From: Holacanthus passer
Lineage: Eukaryota; Chordata; Actinopteri; Pomacanthidae
Direction: 5' to 3'
DNA: 64,000 nucleotides
Assembly (NCBI GenBank): GCA_025331565.1
Contig: JAFREQ010000151.1
Span: 124,001 to 188,000, forward strand
This document shows, piece by piece, positions 1-13,300 of this stretch. The position numbers and the translations under genes are program-made. The notes beneath the pieces are model-generated. The model was not told the DNA's origin and did no database searches. It saw only the letters and a list, made by a program, of their open reading frames with translations. Numbering within the stretch: the first letter of the stretch is position 1; each line of letters starts with the position of its first letter.

Positions 1-185
1 CCAATGACCCATGACCACTTAGTTATTGATTTTCCTAAATGCTCTACTTATATCTGTGCTGTCTGTAAGTGAACAGATCAGAAAAGAAACTAAATAATTA
101 TTTCTTGCTTCAGCTTGAGAAAGAGCGGCTGATTGATATCGATTAAGGGATAGTTAATGGATTGATGGATCACTCTCCTCTGCAG

Positions 186-1381
186 CGGACAGACTCCTGC
201 AGTGTCAGACTACCAGCTGCTGGAAATCGCTCGGCGGTTGGAGATGTACGGCGTCCGTCTGCACCCGGCCAAGGACAGAGAGGGCACTAAACTCAGTCTG
301 GCTGTGGCGCACACCGGGGTGCTGGTTTTCCAGGTAAAACCACAAACATCAGGTTCAACCACCCACTTAAAATCTTTTTTGTTTTTTTTTTTTTTTTTGT
401 TTTTGCTATAATGTGAGTTGTTCCAGAGTCAAACACTAGGCAGCATATCTACAACTCTGATTCCAAAAAGGCTGGGACACAGTGTAAAACATTAATACAG
501 CAGAATGTGATAATTTGCTAATCCTTTTTGACATATAGTGAATTGAAAACAGTACAAAGACAATATATTTAATGTTTTGAATTTCTACTGCAAGATGATT
601 GATTTCTCATCAATGTTAATCAGCTTGTCATAATGTCTTCTCCTTCATTCAGGGGTACACAAAAATTAATGCCTTCAACTGGTCCAAGATTCGCAAGCTC
701 AGCTTCAAACGCAAGAGGTTCCTAATTAAGCTGAGAGCAGACCCCGCTGTAAGTCCATATAACACTTTTCCATTTCTCCATTCCCTCATTTTTTGCCCCT
801 TCTTTCAGTCTTCTGTTCTGTCCAGCATCCCTTCCTCCCTGCATCCATACTTATATTTGCCTGTGCGTCTTCCAGCAGAATGCCCACCACGACACGCTGG
901 AGTTTGCCATGGCAAGCAGGGATTGCTGTAAGATCTTCTGGAAGATCTGCGTGGAGTATCACGCCTTCTTCAGGCTCTTCGAGGAGCCCAAGCCCAAACC
1001 CAAGCCCATCCTCTTCACCAGAGGTTCCTCATTCCGATTCAGGTAAGGAGGGGGCAGAAAGGGAAGGATGGGAAACTACTGCATTTGCATTGTTGTAAGT
1101 TTGTTTTTAATTGCCTGCTTTTCTCTTTTTGTACCTGCAGCGGTCGAACCCAGAAGCAGATCATCGATTATGTGAAAGACTCTGAGATCAAGAAAGTTCC
1201 ATTTGAAAGGTGAAGTTACTGTTGGGGAAAGGACACAAAGCAGCATTCAAATTTCTTATTAGTTGCACATGGTTCAACCTCATCTGTCCCCACCTCTCTT
1301 TTCAGGAAGCACAGTAAGGTTCTGTCCAACAGCAGCATGTCCCCTCAGTCGTCTTCCTTCAGATCGCAAGTGCCAAAAGAG
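186..1381 (+). CDS. farp1: farp1 FERM C-terminal part and FERM-adjacent exons
   Basis: Five exons (186-333, 653-748, 879-1042, 1141-1209, 1306-1381) encode the end of FERM lobe F2, lobe F3 and the FERM-adjacent region. Visible landmarks are SDYQLLEIARRLEMYG, INAFNWSKIRKLSFKRKRF, DTLEFAMASRDCCKIFWKIC and the FERM-adjacent stretch RGSSFRFSGRTQKQI. The basic patch SFKRKRFLIK is the PH-like F3 lobe that commonly contacts phosphoinositides or peptides. The exon at 879 has a CAGCAG acceptor and could instead begin at 876, adding one glutamine. The intron 334-652 holds a T-rich run and a dispersed repeat. Confidence 0.92.
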
Positions 1382-4300
1382 GTGATTGCTTTTATTTGCA
1401 TTAGTTTCTATCTCCTTATATTTCCCATGTACACATTTACAGGCTCTTTGTGTCTGTTTTTATTGCTTCTTTCTATCTCTCTGGGGCCTTAACTACAAAG
1501 CTGTTTTTGTCCTACAGGGAGTGAGTGTGTGTGAATGTGTGATTTGTCCAATCTGTTCTCGTAAATAACAACTCATTCAAAGTCAGTAATTTAGTGTAAT
1601 GAGCCCAGTTAAATACAGGTTCAAAAAGCTTCTCCTCTTAACTGCTTCCTTTTGTCATCAATCCTCTTTCTCTCAATCTCCCATCTTTTTCTTCCTTTTC
1701 CTCATTTGCAGAGTGCCATGTCTGTCCAGTTGGCAGACCAGCCTGACTCAGCCAGACTGGGTCATCAAGCTGAGTCTAATGGTTCAGACGAACTGCCAGC
1801 AGCCGCATCCACCAACGGCTTCCACGATATACCTGCAGCACCCGGCTCAGACCCGATTCAGTCCCGACAGAACCACCACGCTGTCGGCTCAGCACCGGAC
1901 CCTCAGTTCCTCAACCCAGGTCCATCCTGCAGGGCAAACAAAGGCAGCAGCTCCTCTATTCCTTACATAGACTGCAGCGACATAGACAGTGAATGTGATG
2001 TGACAAAGAACAACAGGGCCACCAGGGGCCACAGCAATGCAAATGACAGCAATGCAGATGAGCCTTGTGTATATAATAATAAGCATGGGGGTAGCAGTCA
2101 CAATGGGGGGCAAGCTGGGAGTCTGTTTGGGGTTGTAAATGGGTTCTACCACACCAATCACCAGGGGCTGATGCAGCAGCATCAACAGCAGGGTATGATT
2201 GGGCTGCAGCAGCAGCAGCAGCAGCACCAAGGCATGCTGGGTAACAGAAGCACTGTAGATCAGTCCCCAGTGTCTAACAAGTTTAACATGAGTCACGAGC
2301 TGACAGATGATGAAATTTTGTCCAATGGAGGTTCATTTCATGGCCGCCTCCCGCTCCACAGCACTCTGCTGGATGAAATCTTTCAGGGTCGTGACAAGCG
2401 TGGTCCAGCAATAGGGCGACCGTTAGGAACCGGTACTCGCAGTCAGTGTTCCAGCCCGGTGATCAGCAGCTTCCACCACCGCACAAATTCTCTCAGTCAT
2501 GCTGAGATGACAAACGGTCACGGTCAGCCACGCTCACGCTGGGATGATGGTGGGCATTATTTCAGTAAACGTCCAGGAGTCGTCCCAGTGGAAACTCCCA
2601 CTGTCCCACCTTCATCCCACCCACCGAACCACTACGGGAGCTACTCCCCGATCACCTCAAACCGCACACCGCCACATTTTGCCAAACCGTGTAACAACAA
2701 CAACATGAGGAACCGCTCTGATACTGATCCATTCATTCTCAGCCAGCTGACATCCACCCCCGTCCACCACCACGACCCTCATCGCTCCGGGTCACACGTC
2801 CAAGCCCCATGTTCTGCCCCGATGGAGAGAAGAATGATAATTACTAATGGCAATCACGCAGGGAACCTGGTGGTTCCAGGTCAGGCGCGGTCCAACACAG
2901 TGCAGCGGTTGTTTGGTCGACAGGGAAAGCCCAGTAATAACTCGACCCGTAACAACCACAACAACCTAAACCAGCCAGTCCAAATGATCGACGGATCCAC
3001 CAGCAGTGGAACTGACACCAGTGACACAGAGTCGGACACTGGTAGTAGCGCGTACAGCCAGCCGTTAATGTACGGCAATCCTGTTGCTGTCAGTTCCATG
3101 AATTCAGTGAACTCGAACGGCGTGAGCTCATCCCCGCTGCCTCGTAGCAAGTTCTCCTTCGGGAGTCTCCAGCTGGAGGAGGGAGAGGACGGTGATGTAG
3201 AGGAGGAGGAAGGGTGTTACCGCTTTAATGAGGAAGATATAGGAGGTCGGGTTTTCAGTTGTTGAAGGGCAAAGATGTGCGAGTAGTTTGGCTCCATATT
3301 AGGCGTGGCAGTAAATATAATCCTGTTGTACGAATGTAAGACAACATCTCAGTTAGGGTAAAGCTGGAGAATTGTTAAAACTTTATTACACAGCTACATT
3401 AATGATGACTGAAATCATTCCATTCATAGTTGATTATTGACACAGAAGTACACAACTGTGAATTGCAATACTATAGATCTCGTTCGCCTGTTTACACTAG
3501 GTTAGCTGTTGTACACCTTATATATCAAACACATTTTGTGCAAAGTTTCTAACATATTTTGTGTCTTTTTAAATGGAATAGAAACTCTTTTCCTACTTTT
3601 AGATGAATGATAACATGTCTTTCTAAACCCCACAATCCCCATTTTTGTATTGAATTTTATATGCAAACCTTTGAGCAAATTGCTGACTTTAGTCAAACTT
3701 TACACATAGTTAAAAGTGGCGATTTGTCGAAGGGAGAATCAATGCTAGAAGTCTGGAGGCAGGTCAGCCAGCTCTCTGTGAAATGTTTAAAAATCAGCAT
3801 AGGTAATGTTTTGAGAAAAATCTTCCTTACAGCGTGCCATAACTTCAAAACTGTATATTCAGTGTAGATGTATGTGCAGAAATACAGATCATGTTGGGAA
3901 GATTGGAAATTCTGTCACGTGGATAATTGTAGTTTTTGTGGGGAAGATTATTTCTATTTCTGCTGATTGTAGCTGAATCATTTGTAGTTGGCTTTTGTAA
4001 ACATGTTTGCTTGTTGTTATATTTAGGTGTTGAAGGGAGAGATACATTTGGTGGCGTTGATTTTAGATGAAATATGACACTTTTAGCTTGTTCTGGAAGC
4101 TGTTGATTTGACCAGGACCTGTTGTAATAATGTTTCCCTATTTGTAGTTTCCTAATGTAGCATTTTCTCTAAATCAAACATTTTTAATATTTGACTGTTG
4201 TCTTGTGCAATAGAAGGGCTTTAAGATAATAGCTGGAATTCATTAAGGGATTTCAATGGGAAGTCACTGGAGATGTTATATACAGTTTATCTTAAGGACA

Positions 4301-7300
4301 GTCTGTGGTTGTTGAACTGAGAGGTATTCCCCTTTAATTGTACAGTATATTTGAATGTTCTTGGTAGGGAATGGATTGTAGAGTAACGCACTTGACTTGG
4401 TAGAAAAATGTGTTCATTGTGTAAGCTATGGGATCTGCTGGAGGAGGAATGCTGTAGCTAACGGCTGGTCTGCCTTTCACATTCGGTTTTGGCCGAGCTG
4501 ACGTCCTTTTCCTTCGAGCACTTTTTTATTCTTTCATTCGTGGGCAACTTGCACTGTAATTTGGATGTTTGTGGTAGAGACTTTTGTAGTGATTCTTTTG
4601 TATTCACCAGTAGTGGAGGATTAGATTTGCATCAATTAAAATGTTAGGGAGAGTATGAACATGACTCTAACCTTTATATCTGTATTTTTGATAATAACTC
4701 AAGCTCCATGTGTGTCATTTCTACTGAGGATGCATTATATGAGCTTATGCTACTTGTCTTGGTTGGGCTGTTTTCTCTTTATTTCTTTCTATCGTTCTTC
4801 TTTCTTTCTTTCACGGTTTTACACAATAATCAAACACGCCAACCATCATCCTTAAACTTGTAACCATCCATGGCTGTCTGCTTTGCTCGGCTTGGCCCCT
4901 GGCATGCACTACAACCAAACACACACGCACACAAACAAAAGGTCGCTCACTGTTATCTTTCACTTTCTTTCTAATGCTGTTCTCTCTTCTGTTATAATGC
5001 TGTTTATTGAAGGCGTGCCGGCAATCCACCCCCATCACTGTCATTTACTGGCTGTCTGCTTGTTGTAACACACGCACACACTTTGTTTTCACTGTAATGA
5101 ATCAGGATAAAAAGAATTTTAAAATTAGCATACATACTTTTCTAAATCTGGATCTACTTTGGGACTATGAATGTCATCAGGATCGTATCACCTTCTAAAG
5201 CCAAGCAACCTTTTCTTTCCTCAGAGCTACTCTTTCTTCCTGAAACAAAGGTTCACGCTTCATGCTTTGTAAATGCAGTGTTTATGAGCATGTTTTCTGT
5301 TAGTGGGGGAAAAAAATGCTTTTCTCACTTTTTTCCTTTCCTTTACTCTGAATGCATGTTAACCAGGCAAGTTAAGTCCCTGCTGCTTTTCTGTCATTCT
5401 GCTCTGTTTTTGCTCACTTTTGTCACTCGGTGTTTCTGTCACGGGGCTCAAAATGGTTTCAGATGTTTGAGAGGCATTCAGTGCACAAACTTAACAACTC
5501 TAGAAATGTGTAGCTTTGCACCCTGTCTTTTTCAGATATTTAGAAACCATTTGTGTTTTCGCCCCTGGTTTCTTCTCTGTGCACAAGGACAGAACAGGGC
5601 CGACTCAACTCCAGTGCTCTTTTAACAGAGTGAGAGGGCGAAGGTAGACAGACACAAGGAAAGTTAAGCTTAATGCAAACGTAAGTGCAAAAAAAAAAAA
5701 AAAAAGAAATCTTTGAGAGACGTGGATTTTTATTTTGTCAGGTGTGAAAGTCTGAGTATTGTCAGGAGATGGACACACACACATATACATGAATACTGGA
5801 GTTGAGTCCACCTTGTTGTCCCTTTCACTGCCTGTCACCAATAGCACTTGCAGCAGTTCACTTCCATTGAGGCTTTTTTTTGTAATTTTAATGTGCTGTA
5901 CATACAGTAACACACTGATAGACTGTGATTTTGTATTCATATTGTAATTTGTATGTTAATGGCGTTAATCAGAGCCAAATTTGCAAGATTTTAAACGAGA
6001 AGTAAAATGATTGTAGTTTCTTCTGCGGCATTCACGCCGTGATGATGTGAACGTATTTGACTGATATCAAAGCAGATAGTTCAACATTTTGGGAAATGCA
6101 CTGATTTGATTTGTTGCCATGAGGTAGATGAGAAGATACCACTCTTATGTCTGTATGATAAATATGAAGCTACAGCCAGTTAGCTTAGCTTAGCACAAAT
6201 ACTGGAAACAGGGGGAAACAACTAGCCTGTTTCCTCTGTTAACTTTTGACATGCTAACAGTTTCCCCCTGTTCCCAGTCTTTATGCTAAGCTAAGCTAAC
6301 AGGAATGAGAGTGATTTCAGTCTTCAAGGAACAGATTAAGTGTATTTCCCAAAATGTCAAACAATTTTCTTTAATTTAGGTATTCAAATGGTATAAGGTG
6401 GCGTTTTAGGATCACATCTGTGCTTCTCTTTCTGTTTACATAACACACTTTTTACTGACTGACTGACTGACTTCTTATGAGGGAATAAACTGGCTTTCTG
6501 GCTGTTCTTCTGATTCTGTGATTTGAAGATTGGTGGCAGTTTTAGTTTGCATGTCCTATACTTACATCAAGGTGCATGTGAGATAAATAAATACTGATCA
6601 TGCAAAAGTCAAACTGCTGCCAATCAAGCTGAAGATCAGCCAGAAAGTCTTTCTGTTCCTTTGCAAAAGAGGCATCGAAATGATAATTTCCTCCTTAACG
6701 CACACTGACTCCACGGCCTAAAGACGCACAGACCCACTGGTTTTCTTTGTCACTCTTGTAACACTTTGTATTCCTGCACACCTGTCCTTTTTATTTTCAT
6801 CACAAAACACCTACTGGATTTTTTTCTTGTGACTTCTCTGAGGTTTTACTCTTTTTTTCTTTACCCTTCATCTCTCTTTTTAACACTGTAACTGATTGTG
6901 TGCACTAGTGTCAATAAAAAACGACCTTGTATGTTCGAAGAAAAGGGACTCCAGAATTTTCTGTAGAGAGAGCCGATGTCCAACTACCCCTGCCCCACCC
7001 CTCAGACACCCACCTACCCTCATACCCTCAACCTGCTTGAATTGTGACCCCTCACCCGTGTCTTTTGTTGTGGTAGGTAGACTGTAGAGTAGAGGTTGTT
7101 CGTTTTGTTTGGTGTCGCACACATGATTCCACCGGTTTCTGTCTGTGTTCCATGTTTTCTTTCAGCTCGTTGTTTCACCTGTGTTTTTTGTGTAGTAGTT
7201 TCCAGTTTTTCCTATGTGGTGGTAAGTTCTTTTATAGCACCCGTCACAGATCTGCACTCAGTGGTTGCCCTGATTTTACCGGTGATCCAGTTTGGTGTAT

Positions 7301-10300
7301 AACAATGGACTCTTTGGAAACTTTGCACCTGGGCAAGTATTCAGTCACAACTTAGTATGTAGAAAACCTCTGTAGTGACTCTAGCTGTAGTGAAATGTAG
7401 GTCTAACTTTTTGTTCATCTGTCCGGATGATGACAGAAGTAGATTTGAACTACAAATCACACCAGACTCCCATTAAGAAACAGATGATTTTAGGCATCGT
7501 CACAACCAGCAAGACTATCAGATATCTATAGAAGATCATATCTAAAGTGCATTCTAAGGGAAATGGAAAAGCTAATACAGTTTTCATTAATTGTCATAAT
7601 GCAATGATTAATTGATTTATCGATTAGTTGACCAGTTTCTCAAATTTGACATGTGAGCACAAACTGAGTATCTTTGAGTTTTGGGCCATTGGTTTGACAT
7701 TTTATCAAGCAAACAATTAATTAGTTCATCAGGAAAATAGTTACCCGATAATGAAAGTGATTGATAGTTGCAGCCCTACTTTTAAATACAAATTGACTTA
7801 CAGAAAATACATGTACCTTATTATCATTTCTTTGCTCATAACCTTATTTATTGCAACTTGACAGCTTTTTAATGAACATTATTGTCTTTTTACTTACCCT
7901 TATAATGCACAGATATGGCATCTAAGTCTTGCAGATAAACTGACTTGCATAATCCATAGCTCCTTACTAACATCTACTTAACATTAATTGCTTTTTTCTT
8001 CTTTTTTACTATATTTTGGATGAGCATCCAAATGGAGACATAGAGTAGACTCCTTCAGAGTTGAGGGATCGTAGCATTTTTGTCATGTGGCGACCTGCCT
8101 GAACATGACAGCTGCTCATTTTGGGTCCTGACCCTCAGTTTAAGATTGATTGCTTAGCATTTTACAACCTTGAAATTCATCGCCATACAGGTTGTTTGCA
8201 CTTTGAGGAAATATTTGGGGAATATGTTCATATCTTTAGCTTCTAAATGTGGGGTGAATCTAGAAGCATTTTCCTCCACTGAGAAGTGTCTGAGGAAAGA
8301 CAGAAAATGTCACAATAAGAATTAAATGATAAGGGAAATGGCAGTGAATTTCATGAAAGCAGCTTTTCATATTGTACATGCAGAATCTGTTTTAACGCTT
8401 ATCCTCTCCTACCATCTTCTCCCTTATCTCACTCTTTGTTCTATTCCTGTCCCCGTCTCCTTCCCCTTTTCCATTTTCCAATTTTCTTCTCCTCCCTTCA
8501 GAAAGTCCCGGTTCAGAGGACTCTCCAATGGGAAGTCCCCATGCGGTCCTTAATGGTAGTGGCTCGATAAACGGACCGGGGTTGGGCAGCACTGGTATCC
8601 TGGGTCAGAGTCCTGAGGGACGGCAGCTATCGCCTCTCACCAGCCCGCTGCTCACTGATGCTGGCTGTGTCCGCAACGATGATGAAGAGGAGGCGAGGAG
8701 GAAGGTGGGCATTAATCATTACATTTAGATTTAAGTTTAATGAATGACCATAAACTCAAAAAATCAAAAGTATCATTTTATGTTAAGATGCAGATGGATC
8801 CATCTCCTCTTTCTGTTTGTGTCCAGAAGTTTCCCACAGACAAGGCCTACTTCATAGCCAAGGAACTGTTGACCACAGAGCGGACCTACCTCAAAGACCT
8901 GCAGGTCATCACAGAGGTGAGGAGGTTTTTCTATCAGTTTTTGGAGCGTTTGTCTGTCCACTGTTGCCATGTGGATGCAAACTGCAAAGTCCTTCTCAAC
9001 TACCTGAGAGAGAAAGATTGATCTTTGAAAAGCTGTCTGTGTTAAGACCAGGAGTTTGTCTGGCCAAGTGCAAACACTTTCCCTAAATTAAATACAGAGA
9101 GACAGTGAAGCAGGAACCTTTTTAAAGGCTCAAAATGAGTCAAAGTTGGCTATTTCAAAACCTGAGTTTTGGTTTTTTAAAGCTCATGTGTTGGGACAGC
9201 GAGTCACAGTTGGTTTGTGCTGTGCAAGAGCTGGAATCAGGATGTGAGTTTGGTGTTTTTACAGCGCAAGTTTGGTCTTTTTGAAAGCCAAAATATTGGG
9301 ACAAGGAGCTTAAGTTCAGCTCTCTGTTCCAGGATTTTGGCCTTTTTGTATTCCCGTCCCGAAAACGGGCTTTTATGTGCGTTTAGTTTGGCGCACGACT
9401 GAAGACTGAGGTTCAACATCAGAGACTTTTTTGAGCAGGACAGATGGCAGATGAAAACACGGCTTCTGAGTGAACACATTTGAGTCAGTTGTGTTTTTTA
9501 AATGATGTTCACTTTTTTGTTCCTCACAAAAAAGCAATGATATAACTCGCCTCCTTTTAAGCAAGCAAACTCATGTCTTCTTTGCTTTTTAAGACTATTA
9601 GCTCTCAGCTCTTTAGTTTACAAGTAAAACCACTAACATCAACAGAGAGGAAACACTCACTCTGCATCTTAAATCCTGGGATGAAAGTGCAGCTTAATGT
9701 GGGTCAGACATGTGATTCAACTTAACTTGTTTTTACTGTCTGTTTCTAACAAATGAGGGGAAAATCAGCGGCGGGGGGTTGATGAACAGAGTCCACCTAT
9801 GGGGACAACACAGGTTCAAACCCTAAAGCAGTGAGCACCTGTCTGCTGAAGACCCAGTCACCTTAATGTTATGATGCTGACCATGACTTGTGACCTCGCA
9901 GTGGAAGGAAAAATATCAAATTTCCCCTTTTTCTGCCTCTCAGCTGTTTTTCTTCTCAACAGTAGTTTCCACCCTCTTTCATGTGGGAGGAAGGCGTGCG
10001 CTGGCACTTTTTTTTTCTTTCAAATATCTTAAATATTTTCTTTGGCTGGCACCGCTCACGCCTGAGATCCCATACTCTTCCCTCCCTCTCTTCCCTCGCT
10101 GTCACCCTTCCTCTCCCCCACCGAGTCCTTCTGTGAAACAGCTGGACGGCCTCCTGTCTGCACTGGCTGTCACGACCGCCTGTGATTTACTCTGAAAGAG
10201 GAATATAACACCTCTGTGTCAGGGGTTGAAGTGCACTCGCTCGGGGCTCAGGAGGATCACTGTCTGTTTGTGTGTGAGCTGATCCTCGGTGCAAACAAAT

Positions 10301-13300
10301 GTCACTGTGCTTGCAAGTGAAATCAATCATTCTGACCCACCGACCCTGTATTCAGGGGGATCAGACCAGCGTCGTTTGTGTTTTACAGCTGCAACGATTA
10401 GTCCGTTAATCTATTAGTCAATCAAAAGAAAATTAATTGCCATTTCATTTTAATAGATTAACTATAGATTATTTTTCTGACAAACAACCAATTGATTCAT
10501 TGTTTTGGCTTTAACCTGAAACCCTTTAATTGCTGCCACTTGCATATTACTTCCATCAGATAAAGCTGTAAGGACCCTCCAAACATAAACTGATCAATCC
10601 AATCTGGTCTTTCTGAACTGATTTGAGTCTGAGAACCACAGCAAAGATCAGACAGCAGCTGGAGCAGATTGAGACTGAGGTCTGATTTCTTAAAAAGTTG
10701 ATTTTGCAAGCAATGCATCTTTTCAGTTTTTTTCATATGACCACGTGTGTGTTTGTCTGTTGTAGTCCTTCCAGGGTGCTGCGGGAAAAGATGAGGCCTT
10801 CCCAGACTCTGTTAGGAACCTGATCTCTGCCAGCTATGATCCTGTCTACAAGTTTCACCAGGGATTCCTCAAAGAGGTGGAGCAGCGGCTGGCACAGTGG
10901 TCAGTATCTGCCTGCTCCCATTCAGAAAACTGGAAAGTTTGTTATATGGCACATAATGCATGCATCTATGTACTGTGTGGCAGACTCAGTCTAAAAAAAA
11001 AGATTACATTTTATCCTTTTTCACAGATGATTAAATGATTACAGCACAGAAAAACAGGAAAATGATAATCAAAGATTGAATAGTCAAAAAATAATGAAGT
11101 AATTTACATCAGCTGCAATTAAAGAGGATTACTGGATGTAAACAAAACAAATCCAGCAGAAAATTTAGAAGGATTTTAAGATTAGTGTTTGGCAATTTGT
11201 GCTTTATCAAGACAAAAACAAAGAAATTCACTTCGCGGTAATGTTCCTTTATCAGTATTTGTATCATGTTTCACAATAACATCAAAGAAACAAGTCAAGG
11301 AAGCAAAAGTGAAATGAGGTGATTTGAATTCATTTAATTTAACCTGAAAAAAATGGGATACTGAGTGAAGAAAAGTTTTCCATTTTAATCACTGTGAAGT
11401 CACATTCAACCATTCCCACATGCCATTTTAATTAAAACTCCATGTCTTCACCCAGAATAAATAAAGATATGAAAAGACGAATGTGGCTTTGCATGGGAAC
11501 TAATGTGCTCCTGCAAAGTCCTCATTTCTTCCTACGGGATTCTTGTCTGCGCTATTTCTATAATGACAGACAGGACACACACACACAAACACACAAACCA
11601 TGCTTTTGGAAAGGGCCCAGTGACTTGCTGGTAGGATGAATGGGATTGTGGGAATCGAATGAAGATTTTCCAGTCATGTGTGATAGAAACGTAGCTCTGG
11701 CCTGACATCTACTGGTGAATAAATGTTACTGCAGGTGAAGCAATCTATTTCTTTATTGTCTCTCTTTAGGGAGGGTCGTTCTAATGCCCACATTAAAGGA
11801 GACTATCAACGAATTGGTGACATTCTCCTGAAGAACATTCAGGGTCTGAGGGTAACTACATCTTCCTCTAATTCTTTTCTTTTGCTCCCCATTGTCTGTA
11901 TTTGGGTGACAGGCATAGAAGTCACAGACATTTTGATTTGTGATCACTTATCTTTATTTACATTATTTTTCTTTTGCATCTGCAGCAGCTGACGGTTCAT
12001 CTTCAGAAACATTCAGAGTGCCTGGTCGAACTGGAACGCGCCTGTCGGTAGGTGAATGGAGGTGATTGGAAAAGGCAAACATGATTAGCATGAGATGGAG
12101 TTTTTTATTTATTAAACATCCAATATAGAGCCTTGAGTTTCATTTTAGCTTTGTCTATAAGGTATATAAGGTAGGTGGACTATAAGGTAGAAAAGATGAA
12201 ATATCTCTATTGGTGTTATTTTCCAAAAATGGCTGATATTTAGTTTTTCATAGGTGATAACAAAAAATGATGAAGGAAACGTGACACAACAAAAGCAACT
12301 TTTGTGATACTGTCCCTCAGGTCCAGTCGGAAGGCGGAGACTCTGTGTCGAGACTTCGAGCAGCAGAGAGTTTGCTATCTGCCCTTCAACATCTTCCTCC
12401 TCAGGCCTCTCCACCGCCTGCTGCACTACAAACTCATCCTGGAGAGGCTCTGCAAGCACTACCCACCCACCCACGACGACTTCAGGGACTGCAGAGGTAC
12501 GGCTGTGCCTTTTGTCGTCACCTTTCCTTCCCTCATGTATTTTTTTTTTTTTTTTAAACCATCTTTTCCTTTCAGCGGCCCTGGCGGACATCTCAGAGAT
12601 GGTGCTGCAGCTCCAAGGCACCATGATGAAAATGGAGAACTTCCAGAAGCTTCTAGAGCTGAAGAAAGATCTGACCGGCATCGAGAGCCTCGCCATCCCC
12701 GGGAGGGTTAGACGCCTCCATTCTGCTAATTCATGTATCTTGGTTTTCTGTCTGTTGCTCTCATATTATTTATATTCTGTTTGTGTTGAACTTACAGGAA
12801 TTCATCAGGCTCGGTTGCCTTAGCAAGCTCTCAGGAAAGGGCCTTCAGCAGAGGATGTTCTTCCTGGTACGACATTTCAGCTACTTTCCAAAGTCAAGCA
12901 ATAATCAATGATAGCAGTAAAAAAAAATCTCACCTCTTCTCTCTTTTCCTCCTCTTTGTCTTCTCCAGTTCAGTGATTCCTTGGTGTACACCAGCCGAGG
13001 AATGACCCCATCCAACCAGTTTAAAGTTCACGGCCAGCTGCCCCTGTACGGCATGACGGTATGAGACCATGTTCCCTATCTCGCAGTTTGAGTAGCTCAA
13101 TAAAAACTGTGACAGTATTGAAACCTGCAAAGTTGTTCTTCTTTACAAAAGGGTGAAATTGTGTTTTTTAATTTTTGATATAGTGTCTGTTTAAGTTTGA
13201 TGATAAGTTGTGTTTTTGCAGATCAGAGAAAGTGAAGAGGAGTGGGGCGTCCCTCATTCATTCACCTTGTTTGGACAGCGGCAGTCTGTGGTGGTGGCAG

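Larger units (their letters stand above)
3266..6940 (+). other. farp1: Putative 3' UTR of the short farp1 form, otherwise intron
   Basis: No exon is recognised from the stop at 3265 to about 6940. The stretch is AT-rich, with AATAAA hexamers at 6484-6489, 6586-6591 and 6913-6918. The last is followed within 10-30 bases by a T/G-rich segment, the usual layout of a cleavage site. It contains an A run (5689-5705), an ACTG microsatellite (6454-6473) and a foldback repeat (6079-6363). If the long exon is terminal this is a roughly 3.7 kb 3' UTR; if not, it is the first part of the intron ending at 8501. Confidence 0.45.

Noticed and set aside
1889..2296. 135-codon antisense frame inside the giant farp1 exon
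   Set aside because: It is a shadow of the coding strand; the Leu runs are the reverse reading of CAG repeats.
5167..5625. 152-codon plus-strand frame in the putative 3' UTR
   Set aside because: No recognisable protein and a composition typical of T-rich noncoding sequence.
12145..12696. 183-codon minus-strand frame over farp1 exons
   Set aside because: It crosses two exons and the intron between them on the wrong strand. The plus strand has a clear DH domain.
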